A stretch of DNA of 64,000 bases from Nitzschia sp. DOCU1 (Eukaryota > Bacillariophyta > Bacillariophyceae > Bacillariales > Bacillariaceae), in assembly GCA_951394045.1 (NCBI GenBank), contig OX596001.1, forward strand, positions 868,001-932,000, written 5' to 3'. Made by a program: the position numbers and the translations under genes. Below are positions 42,794-51,523 of this stretch, piece by piece (position 1 is the first letter of the stretch; each line of letters begins with the position of its first letter). The notes under the pieces are model-generated. The model had not been told where the DNA came from and made no database searches. It worked only from the letters and a program-made list of their open reading frames with translations.

Positions 42794-43319
42794 ATGGCTG
42801 TTTGCTCTACCACCGCCATGGTTTCTGCTGTGACTCCCATGTTTGCTTTGTGCCTTATTCCCATCATTATCTACTACATCTACCAACAACAGTTCTTCAC
42901 GGTAAGAGCCCTTAGTCAGAGCAAGACTTCAAATGTATTGGTTCTAATTACCTCATTGGTTCCTCTGTTGCGGAGATGACATACTGAGAACTCAAATGGC
43001 TTGATTCAGTCAATCGGAGCCCCATTTATGCATTGTTGGGCGAAACAATCGATGGGGTAGCTACTATCATTGTTATTATGGACGAGGCAACGGCAGCCGT
43101 GGATGGACCGACCCACACGAGAATCCAGAAAGTTATGCATGACGAATTCATCAACGCTAAATGCATCACAGTGGCCCATCATTTGATACCATCATGGATA
43201 GCAATCTAATCCTTGTGATGGGCAATGGCCAAGTTGAAGAGTTCAACACGTCCAAGGCCCTTCTTTCAAGGGGAGGCATGTTTTGCGATCTTGTCCGGGC
43301 TGCATCGAGCGACTTATAA
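42794..43319 (+). pseudogene. Decayed ABCC (MRP-type) ABC transporter fragment
   Basis: The first block (42794-42901) encodes a transmembrane stretch, STTAMVSAVTPMFALCLIPII, ending YIYQQQFFT. After a 74-nt GT-AG intron-like gap (42902-42975) comes MTY, a TGA stop (42985-42987), and ELKWLDSVNRSPIYALLGET, matching the TYRELKRLDSxSRSPIY block of ABCC TMD2. The stop fits a CGA-to-TGA change. It is then joined near 43068 directly to IMDEATAAVDG (Walker B and D-loop), so Walker A and most of NBD2 are deleted. After TVAHH a one-base deletion (about 43184) shifts the frame. The rest reads TIMDSNLILVMGNGQVEEF to LVRAASSDL and stops. It is non-functional as an ABC transporter. The intact source gene is not in the window. 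Confidence 0.85.
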
Positions 43320-44433
43320 TGATTTGTACCAGAGATAGGTCGACTCTCTTGCATTTGATAGTCAACCCCGCGGACCAGCTACACCGAAATACTGCCACTA
43401 CGACCAGGTACTTTCCATAGACACTTTTAAATGTGCAGGCTTGTTGATAGCACTGATGATCCCCAAAAGTTTATCGGGTCCATTGGCTTGAGCCTGGCAA
43501 TCTTGTTCGTGGCTTTATCGAGATTTCAACATTAGAACGGTCATTCTGGCTGACCAAGGTATAATAGCTTTACAAAAAGAGACTGCTATTTTTTTGCTTT
43601 TACTTTGGAGCACAAAAAGAGGCTATGAGGCTATGAAGTTAATTCAATAGTAATAAAATCTCATCTCGTAGACGACGAATAGTCAATGTACGACCTATTG
43701 GACTGCCAACCCCCTTACAATGACGAACGAGGCTCAAAGGTTTGTTTTCGCACTGGTTTTTGTTGCTGGCACCTGGCCGAAAACCTTTATGACAAGCTAG
43801 AACCCTTCCTAGTAGCCAACAATTCCTTCATACCTTGAATGCATCTGCGGCGTTAAACTGCTGTGAAGGGCAGAAAGAAGCATTGCACGAGTGCAAGAAA
43901 GATCAGGAAAGATGTGGAGACTAAGCAAGCTGCTGAGTTCATCTTGGGTAGAAAAACAAACTGTCGGCAGAGCACTACATGACCAAGGAAGTGTTTGTGC
44001 TGTACAAAGACTGGGAAGGGTTGGGTAAGGTGCGGCGAATAAAGCGGGAACATGCTGATTTGCTCGAGTGTACCAATTTGCAGGAAAAGTTGAAGAGGGG
44101 GTCATGATATGGTTCACAGCAGCATGTCAACTTTTTTAGAATTGAACTGAGAGGTACTACTATTGCACTAGTAAACTTCAAGTCATGCATTTGAAATGGG
44201 TTTGAGGAGACCGATCCTACCAGCGATAAAATTTATAGCTCCAAATTTTCCAGTGAAGCAAGCTCCGCTCATATTGACTAAGAGTAGTTGTTCTAGAGAG
44301 ATATTTCGCCTTTCCTTGTTAATAGTAGTATGATCTGCAAGACTGATATCAAACACTACGCGTCCCCTTATTGTCTTGATACTAGTAGACATTGCTTGGG
44401 TGGTCATGACAAGAAGATTCAAACACAAGCCAT

Positions 44434-44475
44434 GTTGGCCTTCGTTGAGCCTTCCAAGGCTCAAGGAAGGCCAAC
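44434..44475. other. 42-nt near-perfect hairpin
   Basis: GTTGGCCTTC-G-TTGAGCCTT, a CC loop, then AAGGCTCAA-G-GAAGGCCAAC: 19 of 20 arm positions pair, with one G/G mismatch. It lies in a gene-poor region. It could be a structured RNA, a terminator-like signal or the footprint of an inverted duplication. Confidence 0.7.
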
Positions 44476-44639
44476 GGTCAAAGTAGCAAAGCCAGATCAT
44501 AGGTTCAATTGTGAATGATGAACTTGGAGGCTCTTTTGGAATGCTCACGCATGCGGTAGCTCAATGAGCATTTCTGGCTTCTACTGGTATCTCCGAAACA
44601 AAACTAAGCAGCATTTAGGCAGAAGCCCCCATTCGCCAT

Positions 44640-44830
44640 CACCAAAACTTCCCCTAGCCCAAAACAGTCGACCGGTGGTTTCTTTCCTCGCTGTCCTCCT
44701 ACTTCCATTTCTTCTCCTTCTCTTCCTCCTATTCCCCTTCTTTGCTTCCTCCGCCTACCTCCATTCTCCTTCCTCTCTCTCCCGCCATTCCCCCCTCATT
44801 CTCTCTACTCTCCCCCTTTTCTCAGGCACC
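44640..44830. other. Pyrimidine-rich tract
   Basis: About 190 bp of nearly pure C/T on the plus strand, about 300-490 bp upstream of the sulfotransferase start. It could be a promoter or leader element. The frame is open only because the composition avoids stops. Confidence 0.6.
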
Positions 44831-45128
44831 TATCATCACCCCTACAGTACCCCCCACCCCGCAAGTCGCCATCTCCCGCCCCACGCTACTTGAAAAACAT
44901 GACTTTGGGAGACAAGACACGACGAATAGCCTTTTTTGACTACTCCGAGTGTTATGAGGTCAGAGCAGTCGGGAGAGACGGTTTGGTTGGTAGTGTCGAC
45001 CGCTGCGGCGGACTCTGTGTCGACTTTCATCATCGGGAGCGGGGATGCCGATTCCTTCCTTCTTTTTCCCCGTTTGTTGGTGTTATTCGACACCGCATGT
45101 GATGTGCATTAGATCGTAGTCGGCGACC

Positions 45129-46456
45129 ATGGAGTTGTCGAGAAGGCGTGGTGGCAGTAAATCGAAACGATCTCTGCGTTGTGACTATGAGACACTCTTG
45201 ATGGTATTTCTAGGTTTGATGGGGGCGTTTTTGTTGGCGGTTAATTTGTCACTGGTTGCTCTGGAGGAAGCTAATTACAACGCGCCCACAGCCTCGTCCT
45301 CTTCTAGATCCAATCGCTCCAAGCCCGACAAGCAGCCCCTTTTGGATATTCTAAGGCTCGCAAGAACCCACAAGTTGACCGACGAAGAGTGGGAGAGCCT
45401 TCCCAGCTGGGAACAAGTAGTCCAGCGATTCGGAGACAAACCACGGATCATTGGGCTGGAAACGTGTCAATCGTATCGCGACCAGGTTAAGCCCGACGAT
45501 CGAGCCGTGGGGCCAAGTGGAATGTTCAATACCGGCACCAATCTGCTGTTCGAGCTTCTCAATAAGAACTGTCGAATACGCCCACCTTCTGCCAAGGCCC
45601 CCTCCAAAAATCATGGCATGTTGTGGCAGGTCAACTGGGGCAAACATCAATATTCAAGATTTCGGCACTCCAACAAAGTTCACAGTGACAGTAATATTCG
45701 CAACAGTGCAGTCTTTCCGATTGTTATGGTGCGGGATCCGTGGACGTGGCTTCAGTCCTTGTGCAAAGTACGCTATTCGACTCATTGGTTCCATGGTACG
45801 TGCTGATGACAGTTTGGACCGTTTTGGAGTGCGGACAAAGAAGCTCACGTTCTCGCAACTGCAACAACAATAACAAAGCGCCCGACCACTGTCCAAATTT
45901 CATTCCCAATCATGTCGAACGGGAATGGTTCAACAAGACGAAACCTTGGCTTCGCAAGTATTTTGGCAATGATCCTTGGAAAATTGATAATGTCTTTGAA
46001 AAGGCCAACTTTACGTTGGATTCCAAAGTAGTTCCAGTGCGAGTCAGATTCAAAGACCAACACCTCTACCATGAGTCTTTGGCTCATTTCTGGAAGCAAT
46101 GGAACCAAGAATACTTCGATACGATCGATGGCAAAAACAATAAGTTTCCTCGCCTAATGATTCGACTGGAAGATTTGGTCTTTTTTCCTCAAGTTGTTTT
46201 GAAATCGATTTGTGACTGTGTGGGCGGAACTTTATTACATGGCACCAAAAACTTTGTCTTGACGGGAGAAACGAGCAAGAAAGGCGGAGAAAATATCCAC
46301 GGATCCAACAAGACTGACTTGCGCACTGCTATGATTTCACATATTTACACCAACCGCTCCAAAGGAATGACAATGGAAGACATTGACTATGCGAGCAGTA
46401 TATTGAAAGATTCCCCGGTGCTACATGCCTTGGGATATCCTGCTAGTCCTGTATAG
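45129..46456 (+). CDS. Type II membrane sulfotransferase-like protein
   Basis: There are two exons, 45129-45795 and 45879-46456, with an 83-nt phase-1 GT-AG intron; the product is 414 residues. A basic N-terminus is followed by one TM (about 23-45, LLMVFLGLMGAFLLAVNLSLVAL), so it is a type II Golgi anchor. GPSGMFNTGTNLLFELLNKNC resembles the PAPS 5'-phosphosulfate loop and FPIVMVRDPWTWLQSLCK the 3'-phosphate motif. The later LMIRLEDLVFFPQVVLKSIC segment is also common in sulfotransferases of this kind. This NTGTN variety is frequent in diatoms. The acceptor is unknown. It has little visible similarity to the sulfotransferase at 583-1632 beyond these motifs. Confidence 0.78.
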
Positions 46457-46540
46457 TTACTGTATGAAAATCGAGAAAAGTGTCTGGGGACTGTACATTC
46501 GGGCAAAGTCAGTGGTATCTTTGCTCCCCTGTGTTACCGT

Positions 46541-46690
46541 TCGGGGTTGGGCAATGCGATTTTGGTGGGTGGTGATATTGATCCATCGGGGCGAGATGTA
46601 GTGAAGGCAATACACAAATTTTTCGATTGGGCCAAAACTTGCTGCCACAGGCTACTTTTGTTTGTGGACGAAGCCGACGCCTTCTTGCAG
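46541..46690 (+). pseudogene. Stray 50-codon fragment of ATAD3 AAA+ ATPase
   Basis: Fifty codons ([19 protein letters not shown] ... WAKT ... [13 protein letters not shown]) align without gaps to the AAA+ domain of the intact ATAD3 gene at 53855-55832, covering the region that ends in Walker B. By hand count about 36 of 50 residues agree. Walker A and the rest of the domain are missing. It is on the opposite strand to ATAD3, about 7 kb away. The sequence just after it is no longer homologous in that frame; a shifted frame reads [10 protein letters not shown], which weakly resembles the later SKLAIAW of ATAD3. It does not encode a working protein. Confidence 0.8.
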
Positions 46691-47136
46691 AAAGTTGTCT
46701 GCCGTGATTGCCGTGGCATGGCCACTGCTGATTTCCTTGGCGCCTCACGACTGCTTTGTAGGCTTTTCTGCCACCTCGCATGGGCTTTTGTCTCTCCGTT
46801 TGGTCACTTGGACATTTTTGGAAACTCCTCTCTGCCTGCAGGCTTTTTTGCCGTTTTCTTTTCTTTTTCTTGATTTATGTCTAGAGGGATCTACTGGGTG
46901 CTAGCCTGGCCTGTAGGGCACTGAGCTAATGAATCAAAGTGATCATCACGATTAAGATCTCTTGACCGATCCAATGCGCATTGAATCATTTTCTAGCCAA
47001 GGGGGCTCTTGAATGCCTCCCTCCTAACTGGATTAACTGTAGGATTCCTGTAGTCATAGCGACACAGTAGATTGTAGAACTTTAATCTCTTATATCGTGG
47101 TTGGTAGCATTCAGCAGTTATATAATACTCTTTTCC
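46691..47136. other. Intergenic
   Basis: Between the ATAD3 fragment and the 3' end of the minus-strand SYE-motif gene. A T/C-rich stretch lies around 46840-46875. No gene is seen. Confidence 0.4.
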
Positions 47137-47952
47137 TCATCTCCCCGCTGATGCATAGTAGTCTTTGAGTTTACATTTGGCAGTCAAAAAGTCCGGATTG
47201 TTCAAACAGAATTGTTGAAACAAAAGCAATTTTTTTATTGGATGACGCAACAGCCATCCATTGCCTCGATCCTGTCCCCACTTGTTCTCTGCCTCAACAG
47301 CCTTGTCAAAGAGCTCCACCAAATCTGACAAGGGCGTTACCTTGATTCCCTTGTGAAAGTAGCAACCCTCGGGCCAGCCGTACTTCTCACTTTCATAACG
47401 CACGCCTTGGCCCAAAGCAAGTTTCGTAACTTGACGCATGACATTGCGCTCATTCTGTTCACTGATTTTGTTGTGGTACACCAGAAATTCTCGAAACTTG
47501 TCCAGATAATTCTGGTCCATTTGGTTCTTGGCGAGAACTTGCTTTTCTTCCTTTGTAAGTACCACTTTCGAGGTGGAGACTCGAAGAAGTGAACGACGAT
47601 TCGGGGTGTGAAAGTCGTCCCCTGTCGTATCTACCACCTCCACAACTTGTCTGTAGTCCGTCTGTTTGACAGCCGTGGCGCGGCGGTCATTGTCATCGCC
47701 GTCGTAATACGACAGCATGATTAACCCGTCCTCGTCCTTACCGCCGTTGCTTCGATTCTTCTTTATGCGCTTGGATCGACGTTCTTCACCAGGAGGAGTC
47801 ACAACAACTTTGACTTGGGGCCTCTTTTTCTTCTTCGGTGAATGTGACATCACGTCCCGCTGGGCTTTTAGAAGCCCTAAAGATTCGAGGCGCGCTTCAT
47901 TCCGCCGGATTCGTTCTAGCCGAAGCAGCTCGTACTCAGAAAGTTCGTTCAT
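47137..47952 (-). CDS. Probable nuclear protein with SEYELLRLERIRRN motif
   Basis: The protein has 271 residues from the ATG at 47952; a TTG-type frame extends seven codons further. The start NELSEYELLRLERIRRNEARL followed by ESLGL matches the 'SxYExxRxxNIxxNxxxLxxLGL' motif that opens WDR76/CMR1-like and other chromatin-linked proteins. Basic patches (SPKKKKRPQVK and RRSKRIKKNR) look like nuclear localisation signals. The C-terminal half (about 150-271) is a compact domain with NYLDKFREFLVYHNKISEQN, GWPEGCYFHKGIKVTPLSDLVELFDKAV and NGWLLRHPIKKLLLFQQFCL. No WD repeats are present. Function is unknown. Confidence 0.7.
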   Translation of the reverse strand: MNELSEYELLRLERIRRNEARLESLGLLKAQRDVMSHSPKKKKRPQVKVVVTPPGEERRSKRIKKNRSNGGKDEDGLIMLSYYDGDDNDRRATAVKQTDYRQVVEVVDTTGDDFHTPNRRSLLRVSTSKVVLTKEEKQVLAKNQMDQNYLDKFREFLVYHNKISEQNERNVMRQVTKLALGQGVRYESEKYGWPEGCYFHKGIKVTPLSDLVELFDKAVEAENKWGQDRGNGWLLRHPIKKLLLFQQFCLNNPDFLTAKCKLKDYYASAGR

Positions 47953-48500
47953 TCTTTCCTGCTCCAACACCACTGCGTTTTGTTGGCAAATAAGAACTAG
48001 GAAATGATAGCTCGCGTGTCTCTAGGTGATAGAGGAGCGGGGGAGCGACAGAGAGGTGAAAGACCTATCGCCTTTGCTGGGCTGACCTGAATTTGGAGGG
48101 AGGTTGGATTTTTATGCATGTGATGTTAGAGGCGCCTCATCGATCTGGATCTTTTCATCGGGCGTGTGACACGTTGCAATTCCCGTTTGGGTCGCTGCAC
48201 GCGTGAGGCGGCACTTTCTTTTCCCGCCACTATTCTGCGCGCCGGCTCCCCCAACAATGCCGAAAATGAGACTTTGCACGCTACATGCGCCCTATCTATC
48301 GAGCACGTGCACCAATGATCTATCCGCCGTTTCCCGCGCTTGGACGCAAAGCTCGCCAATGCTGGCGCGCCCGGCGAAACTCTCTAAACCTTACTGTTAG
48401 AATCTTCCAACATTTTGCCACTTGAGAACGCAATTTTGAACATTTCGTACTTCTCATCTTGAAATATACCGGAGAAGAAGCACCGCCAATGATCGTATGA
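47953..48500. other. Intergenic
   Basis: Promoter side of the SYE-motif gene, then non-coding DNA up to the gag remnant. CCCGTTTGGGTCG...TGAGGC(G/A)G at about 48183 recurs at about 48873, on the other side of the gag remnant, as a short direct repeat. Confidence 0.4.
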
Positions 48501-48896
48501 TTGCCCGTGATCACACCACCATACCCTCTGCTGTCTGCATGGGTGGACCAGCAGCAGAACAACTTCGAAGATGAAATGGCCCTCGCCATGGCGTCAAATG
48601 ATGCAGCTTTGATGGTACAACTTGCAACCCTTGCTGACTGCGTGGCGAAACTAGTCGCAAGCAAGCCTTCCACTAGCAACAACCATGGCCGTCCTCGCCA
48701 ATCATCTGCCCCGAAAGCCGACCACCACGGGTCCTACTGTTGGACCCATGGCTACCGGGTAGCTAGAGACCACACTAGGAGCGCAAATTGCAGATTTCCC
48801 AAAACCGGCCACGATCGCACGGCCACTCGCACTAATACCAAATGCGGAAATGGATACAGGACGCGCGACACCTCCCGTTTGGGTCGGTACATGTGA
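48501..48896 (+). mobile_element. Ty1/copia-type gag remnant
   Basis: The open frame gives about 130 residues with no ATG at its start (first internal ATG at 48573). It contains a helical segment ALMVQLATLADCVAKLVA, a linker, and then YCWTHG...HTRSANCRFPKTGHDRTAT..NT, the Cys/His-rich C-terminal block seen in diatom CoDi copia Gag proteins (YCWTHG...HTS..C..P..GH...AT). No protease, integrase or reverse transcriptase follows, and no LTRs are evident. A short similar motif flanks it on both sides (about 48183 and 48873). A relic. Confidence 0.7.
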
Positions 48897-49172
48897 GGCA
48901 GAAATTTTCCCGATGTTATCCAGCGTGGTGGCTCCTCTACCAGCCATCTATGAGCTACAAAAAGAATAATCCCCAAAATTTCATTTGACTTAAAGTCACG
49001 CAACAAACAATCTAGGGAAAGATCCAAAGTTGAAGGCAACGTAAGTAGAAATCGAACCACAACTACCTAGAGCGGGACGGAAGGCATTCGTCGGTATGTG
49101 AGTATCGACGACCCATACGATGTCGACTCGAGTGCACTGGTGGAGTACTAACTGGTGGTATTCATGGCTACT

Positions 49173-50910
49173 CTAAAACCCGGGTGCTCCCAAAAGACTC
49201 AGAACGAGTCCTACTCCATAGCCTGAAGCTCTTTGTCCCACCGCACTCGGACCTGCCATATCGACATGGACCCATCCTCCTTGATAGGATTCCGACAAGT
49301 GCGCTTCAATAAAATGCCCGGCGCACGATGTTTGTGCGTTGCCACGATCCTTGACGCTATTCTTCATGTCGGCAACCTCACTCTTGAATTCGTCCATGAG
49401 GAGTTCGGGAGCATACAGCAACGGATAGCACAAATCCCCCGATACCATGCCCGCTTGAACGACTCTAGTTTCTAGTTCTGCCTTGTTAGACAATACTCCC
49501 GCATGCTTCTTTCCGGTAGCTACCATCTGGGCTCCGGTCAAGGTTGCCATGTCGATGATTAAATCCAAACCCTCGATATGTTGTGAGGCATGAGCCACAC
49601 CATCTCCAAGTACCAGTCGTCCTTCGGCATCGGTATTATTGATTTCGACCGTCTTACCACTGTACATTTCGAGAATATCTAATGGTGACAGTGTAGCAGC
49701 AGCAGCAGCGATGGAGAGTTAAAGTTGTTAGCAATGAGTCAGCTGCCATTCTTGTGATATTCCCACATTGTGCAACCAGGAATGGTTACGTACCATCATG
49801 GCGAAAGGCGTCTGGACCAATGGCATTCTCCGCAAGGCAAAGAATGCAAACCAACTTTTTGGCAACACCTAGTTCGACGGCTGCAAAGAATCCACCCAAC
49901 AATCCTGCAGCACCGCCCATATCATGCTTCATACCGCACATGCCGTCTCTTGGCTAGTGCGTAGTGTTATACTTTTTGTGAGTGGGCACATGCGAGTGAA
50001 ACTATCTTTTCGCACTTCTTCTTACCTTCAACGACAAACCACCAGTATCATACACAATTCCCTTGCCGACCAATGCTACAGTTTCTACTGCATTTCCCTT
50101 GCTTCCGTCATATTCCAAAACAATGAGACGGGGAGGACGATTGGCAGCTTTACCGACATTATACAATCCTCCATACCCCTTGGTCTCCAATTCCTTGCCG
50201 ATGATTTCTTTCATTTGAATCTTAACGGCAAATCCTTCTTGTTGCATCCAATCCGATACTTGTTTGGAAAATTCCGTAGTAGTCAATAGCTCTGGATGAG
50301 CATCCACCAAGCGACAAGTGAATTGCGCGCACTTGGCAGCCACTTGCGCCGATTGCAACTGTTGAGAATCTGCGACAAAAGATCCACTCGAATCATAGAA
50401 TCCAACGTGCAATGATTTGGAGGTCGATGTGGTTGCCGCCTCAGTCGACTTCATGCTAAACAAGGAAAAAGCCTTGCCAACGGCCAAGCCCAAGGGAGCT
50501 ACCGAGAAATCCTCACTCAAGACTACCAGTCGACAGTGCGCGGCTCCTTTCACGACTGCCTTGGGCGCCAGGCTCGTCAAGGTGTGAACGGCAAAAGGAT
50601 GATTGTGTCTGGACAACTTGGAGGGAAGACCGGCAACTTGCAAATGGTGAACGCTACCATCCTCCATCGTCAACAATGTCGAGGATGGACTCCCACCTGT
50701 CGCTTCGTCAAGTGCGTCGATCATGGCAGTCACCACTGACGGGGGCACCTGGAGACCCAGGTCGATCAAGACTTTGGACAGCAAGCTTTCCATGGACACT
50801 TTCTTGCCGATCACCATGGTGGCGGTGGCATTGTGCGGATTGCCTTGCAAGGAAGCTTCAAAATGAAGCGTCGGGACTGTCGTGGACATGCCTTTGCCTG
50901 TCATTTTCAT
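49173..50910 (-). CDS. Leucyl aminopeptidase (M17), copy without presequence
   Basis: There are three exons on the minus strand: 50026-50910, 49794-49953 and 49173-49678, with introns of 72 and 115 nt; the product is 516 residues (509 from the ATG at 50889). M17 aminopeptidases are hexameric two-metal enzymes that release N-terminal residues from peptides. Metal and active-site blocks are intact: VALVGKGIVYDTGGLSLK (Lys, Asp), MKHDMGGAAG (Asp) and NNTDAEGRLVLGDG (Asp, Glu, Arg), then MATLTGAQMVATG. The N-terminus (MKMTGKGMSTTVPTLHFE) has no targeting features, so the enzyme is predicted cytosolic. Exons 2 and 3 have exactly the same lengths (160 and 506 nt) as in the neighbouring paralogue at 51524-53440. 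A CRE palindrome lies 134 bp upstream. Confidence 0.9.
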
Positions 50911-51523
50911 GCAAAACGGATGTTAGAGATCCAGCAATGATCAAGTTAACTTTTTCTCGTTTGTCGCAGATTTTTTCCTCCATCGGAGGAGATGACCCCG
51001 CCTTGACGTTTTTCTGCAGCAGTCGCAAACGGCGGCAATTTTCTGACGTCACACGGGATGAGGCATCTCTGGTACCACTACCAGTAACTAAGTGGGTTCG
51101 TATGCATCGCCCGCCGGCTCTGACTATGATCCTCATAGATTTATGATTCCCCTACTCCCTTTCCACGGTCACGAACACAACCACAACGACTCCATCATAA
51201 GCTAAGAGCAAAATCAATATAGCTAGCAGCTGAGACCATCCATATTCATGGTCTGGCTTTGAAGAATACTTCTCTACTAGAATGTCCGAGAAGTCGTTAT
51301 GACTCGCCGGGCACAGGTAGGTCGGAGAGTTCGAGCACGGCGGACTTACTGTAAAATTGCTCCTCGATACTCTTTCTTCTCTTGCCGCAAAGCAAGCTCA
51401 AACTCCTCCTCGTCGCCGTCCTAATCACCAGACATCTTCTAAAACCACCATCATCAAATCTCAAGAAAATGCATTTGCGCGAGAGTCTCTTTCGGGTCGC
51501 ATCACTGCTACTACTACTACTAC
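50911..51523. other. Spacer between the two aminopeptidase genes
   Basis: Promoter of the downstream copy and 3' region of the upstream copy. A minus-strand frame from 51136 starts with an Arg-rich, acid-free stretch, but I found no splice that joins it in phase to the aminopeptidase. It holds the CRE palindrome listed separately. Confidence 0.45.
51044..51051. promoter_or_regulatory. CRE-like palindrome TGACGTCA
   Basis: A perfect TGACGTCA followed by CAC, 134 bp upstream of the ATG of the first aminopeptidase gene. The same extended sequence TGACGTCACAC recurs at 57910. A bZIP-binding role is inferred from the motif only. Confidence 0.4.

Larger units (their letters stand above)
43320..45128. 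other. Gene-poor region upstream of the second sulfotransferase
   Basis: No intact gene. A short coding-like patch at about 43850-43960 on the plus strand (CCEGQKEALHEC, a CX9C spacing) is interrupted by a frame change. The region also holds the 42-nt hairpin and the pyrimidine tract listed separately. Confidence 0.4.

Noticed and set aside
44183..44548. 121-codon minus-strand frame that could be a copia polyprotein piece
   Set aside because: I could not match it to any reverse transcriptase, RNase H or integrase motif.
44564..44893. Leu/Phe/Ser-rich open frame
   Set aside because: It is the translation of the pyrimidine-rich tract, which lacks stop codons because of its composition.
50911..51136. 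Possible upstream exon giving the downstream aminopeptidase a presequence
   Set aside because: The frame from 51136 begins with an Arg-rich, acid-free stretch, but the only nearby donor (GTTAAC) and acceptor (before GCAAAGG) do not join in phase with the aminopeptidase frame.
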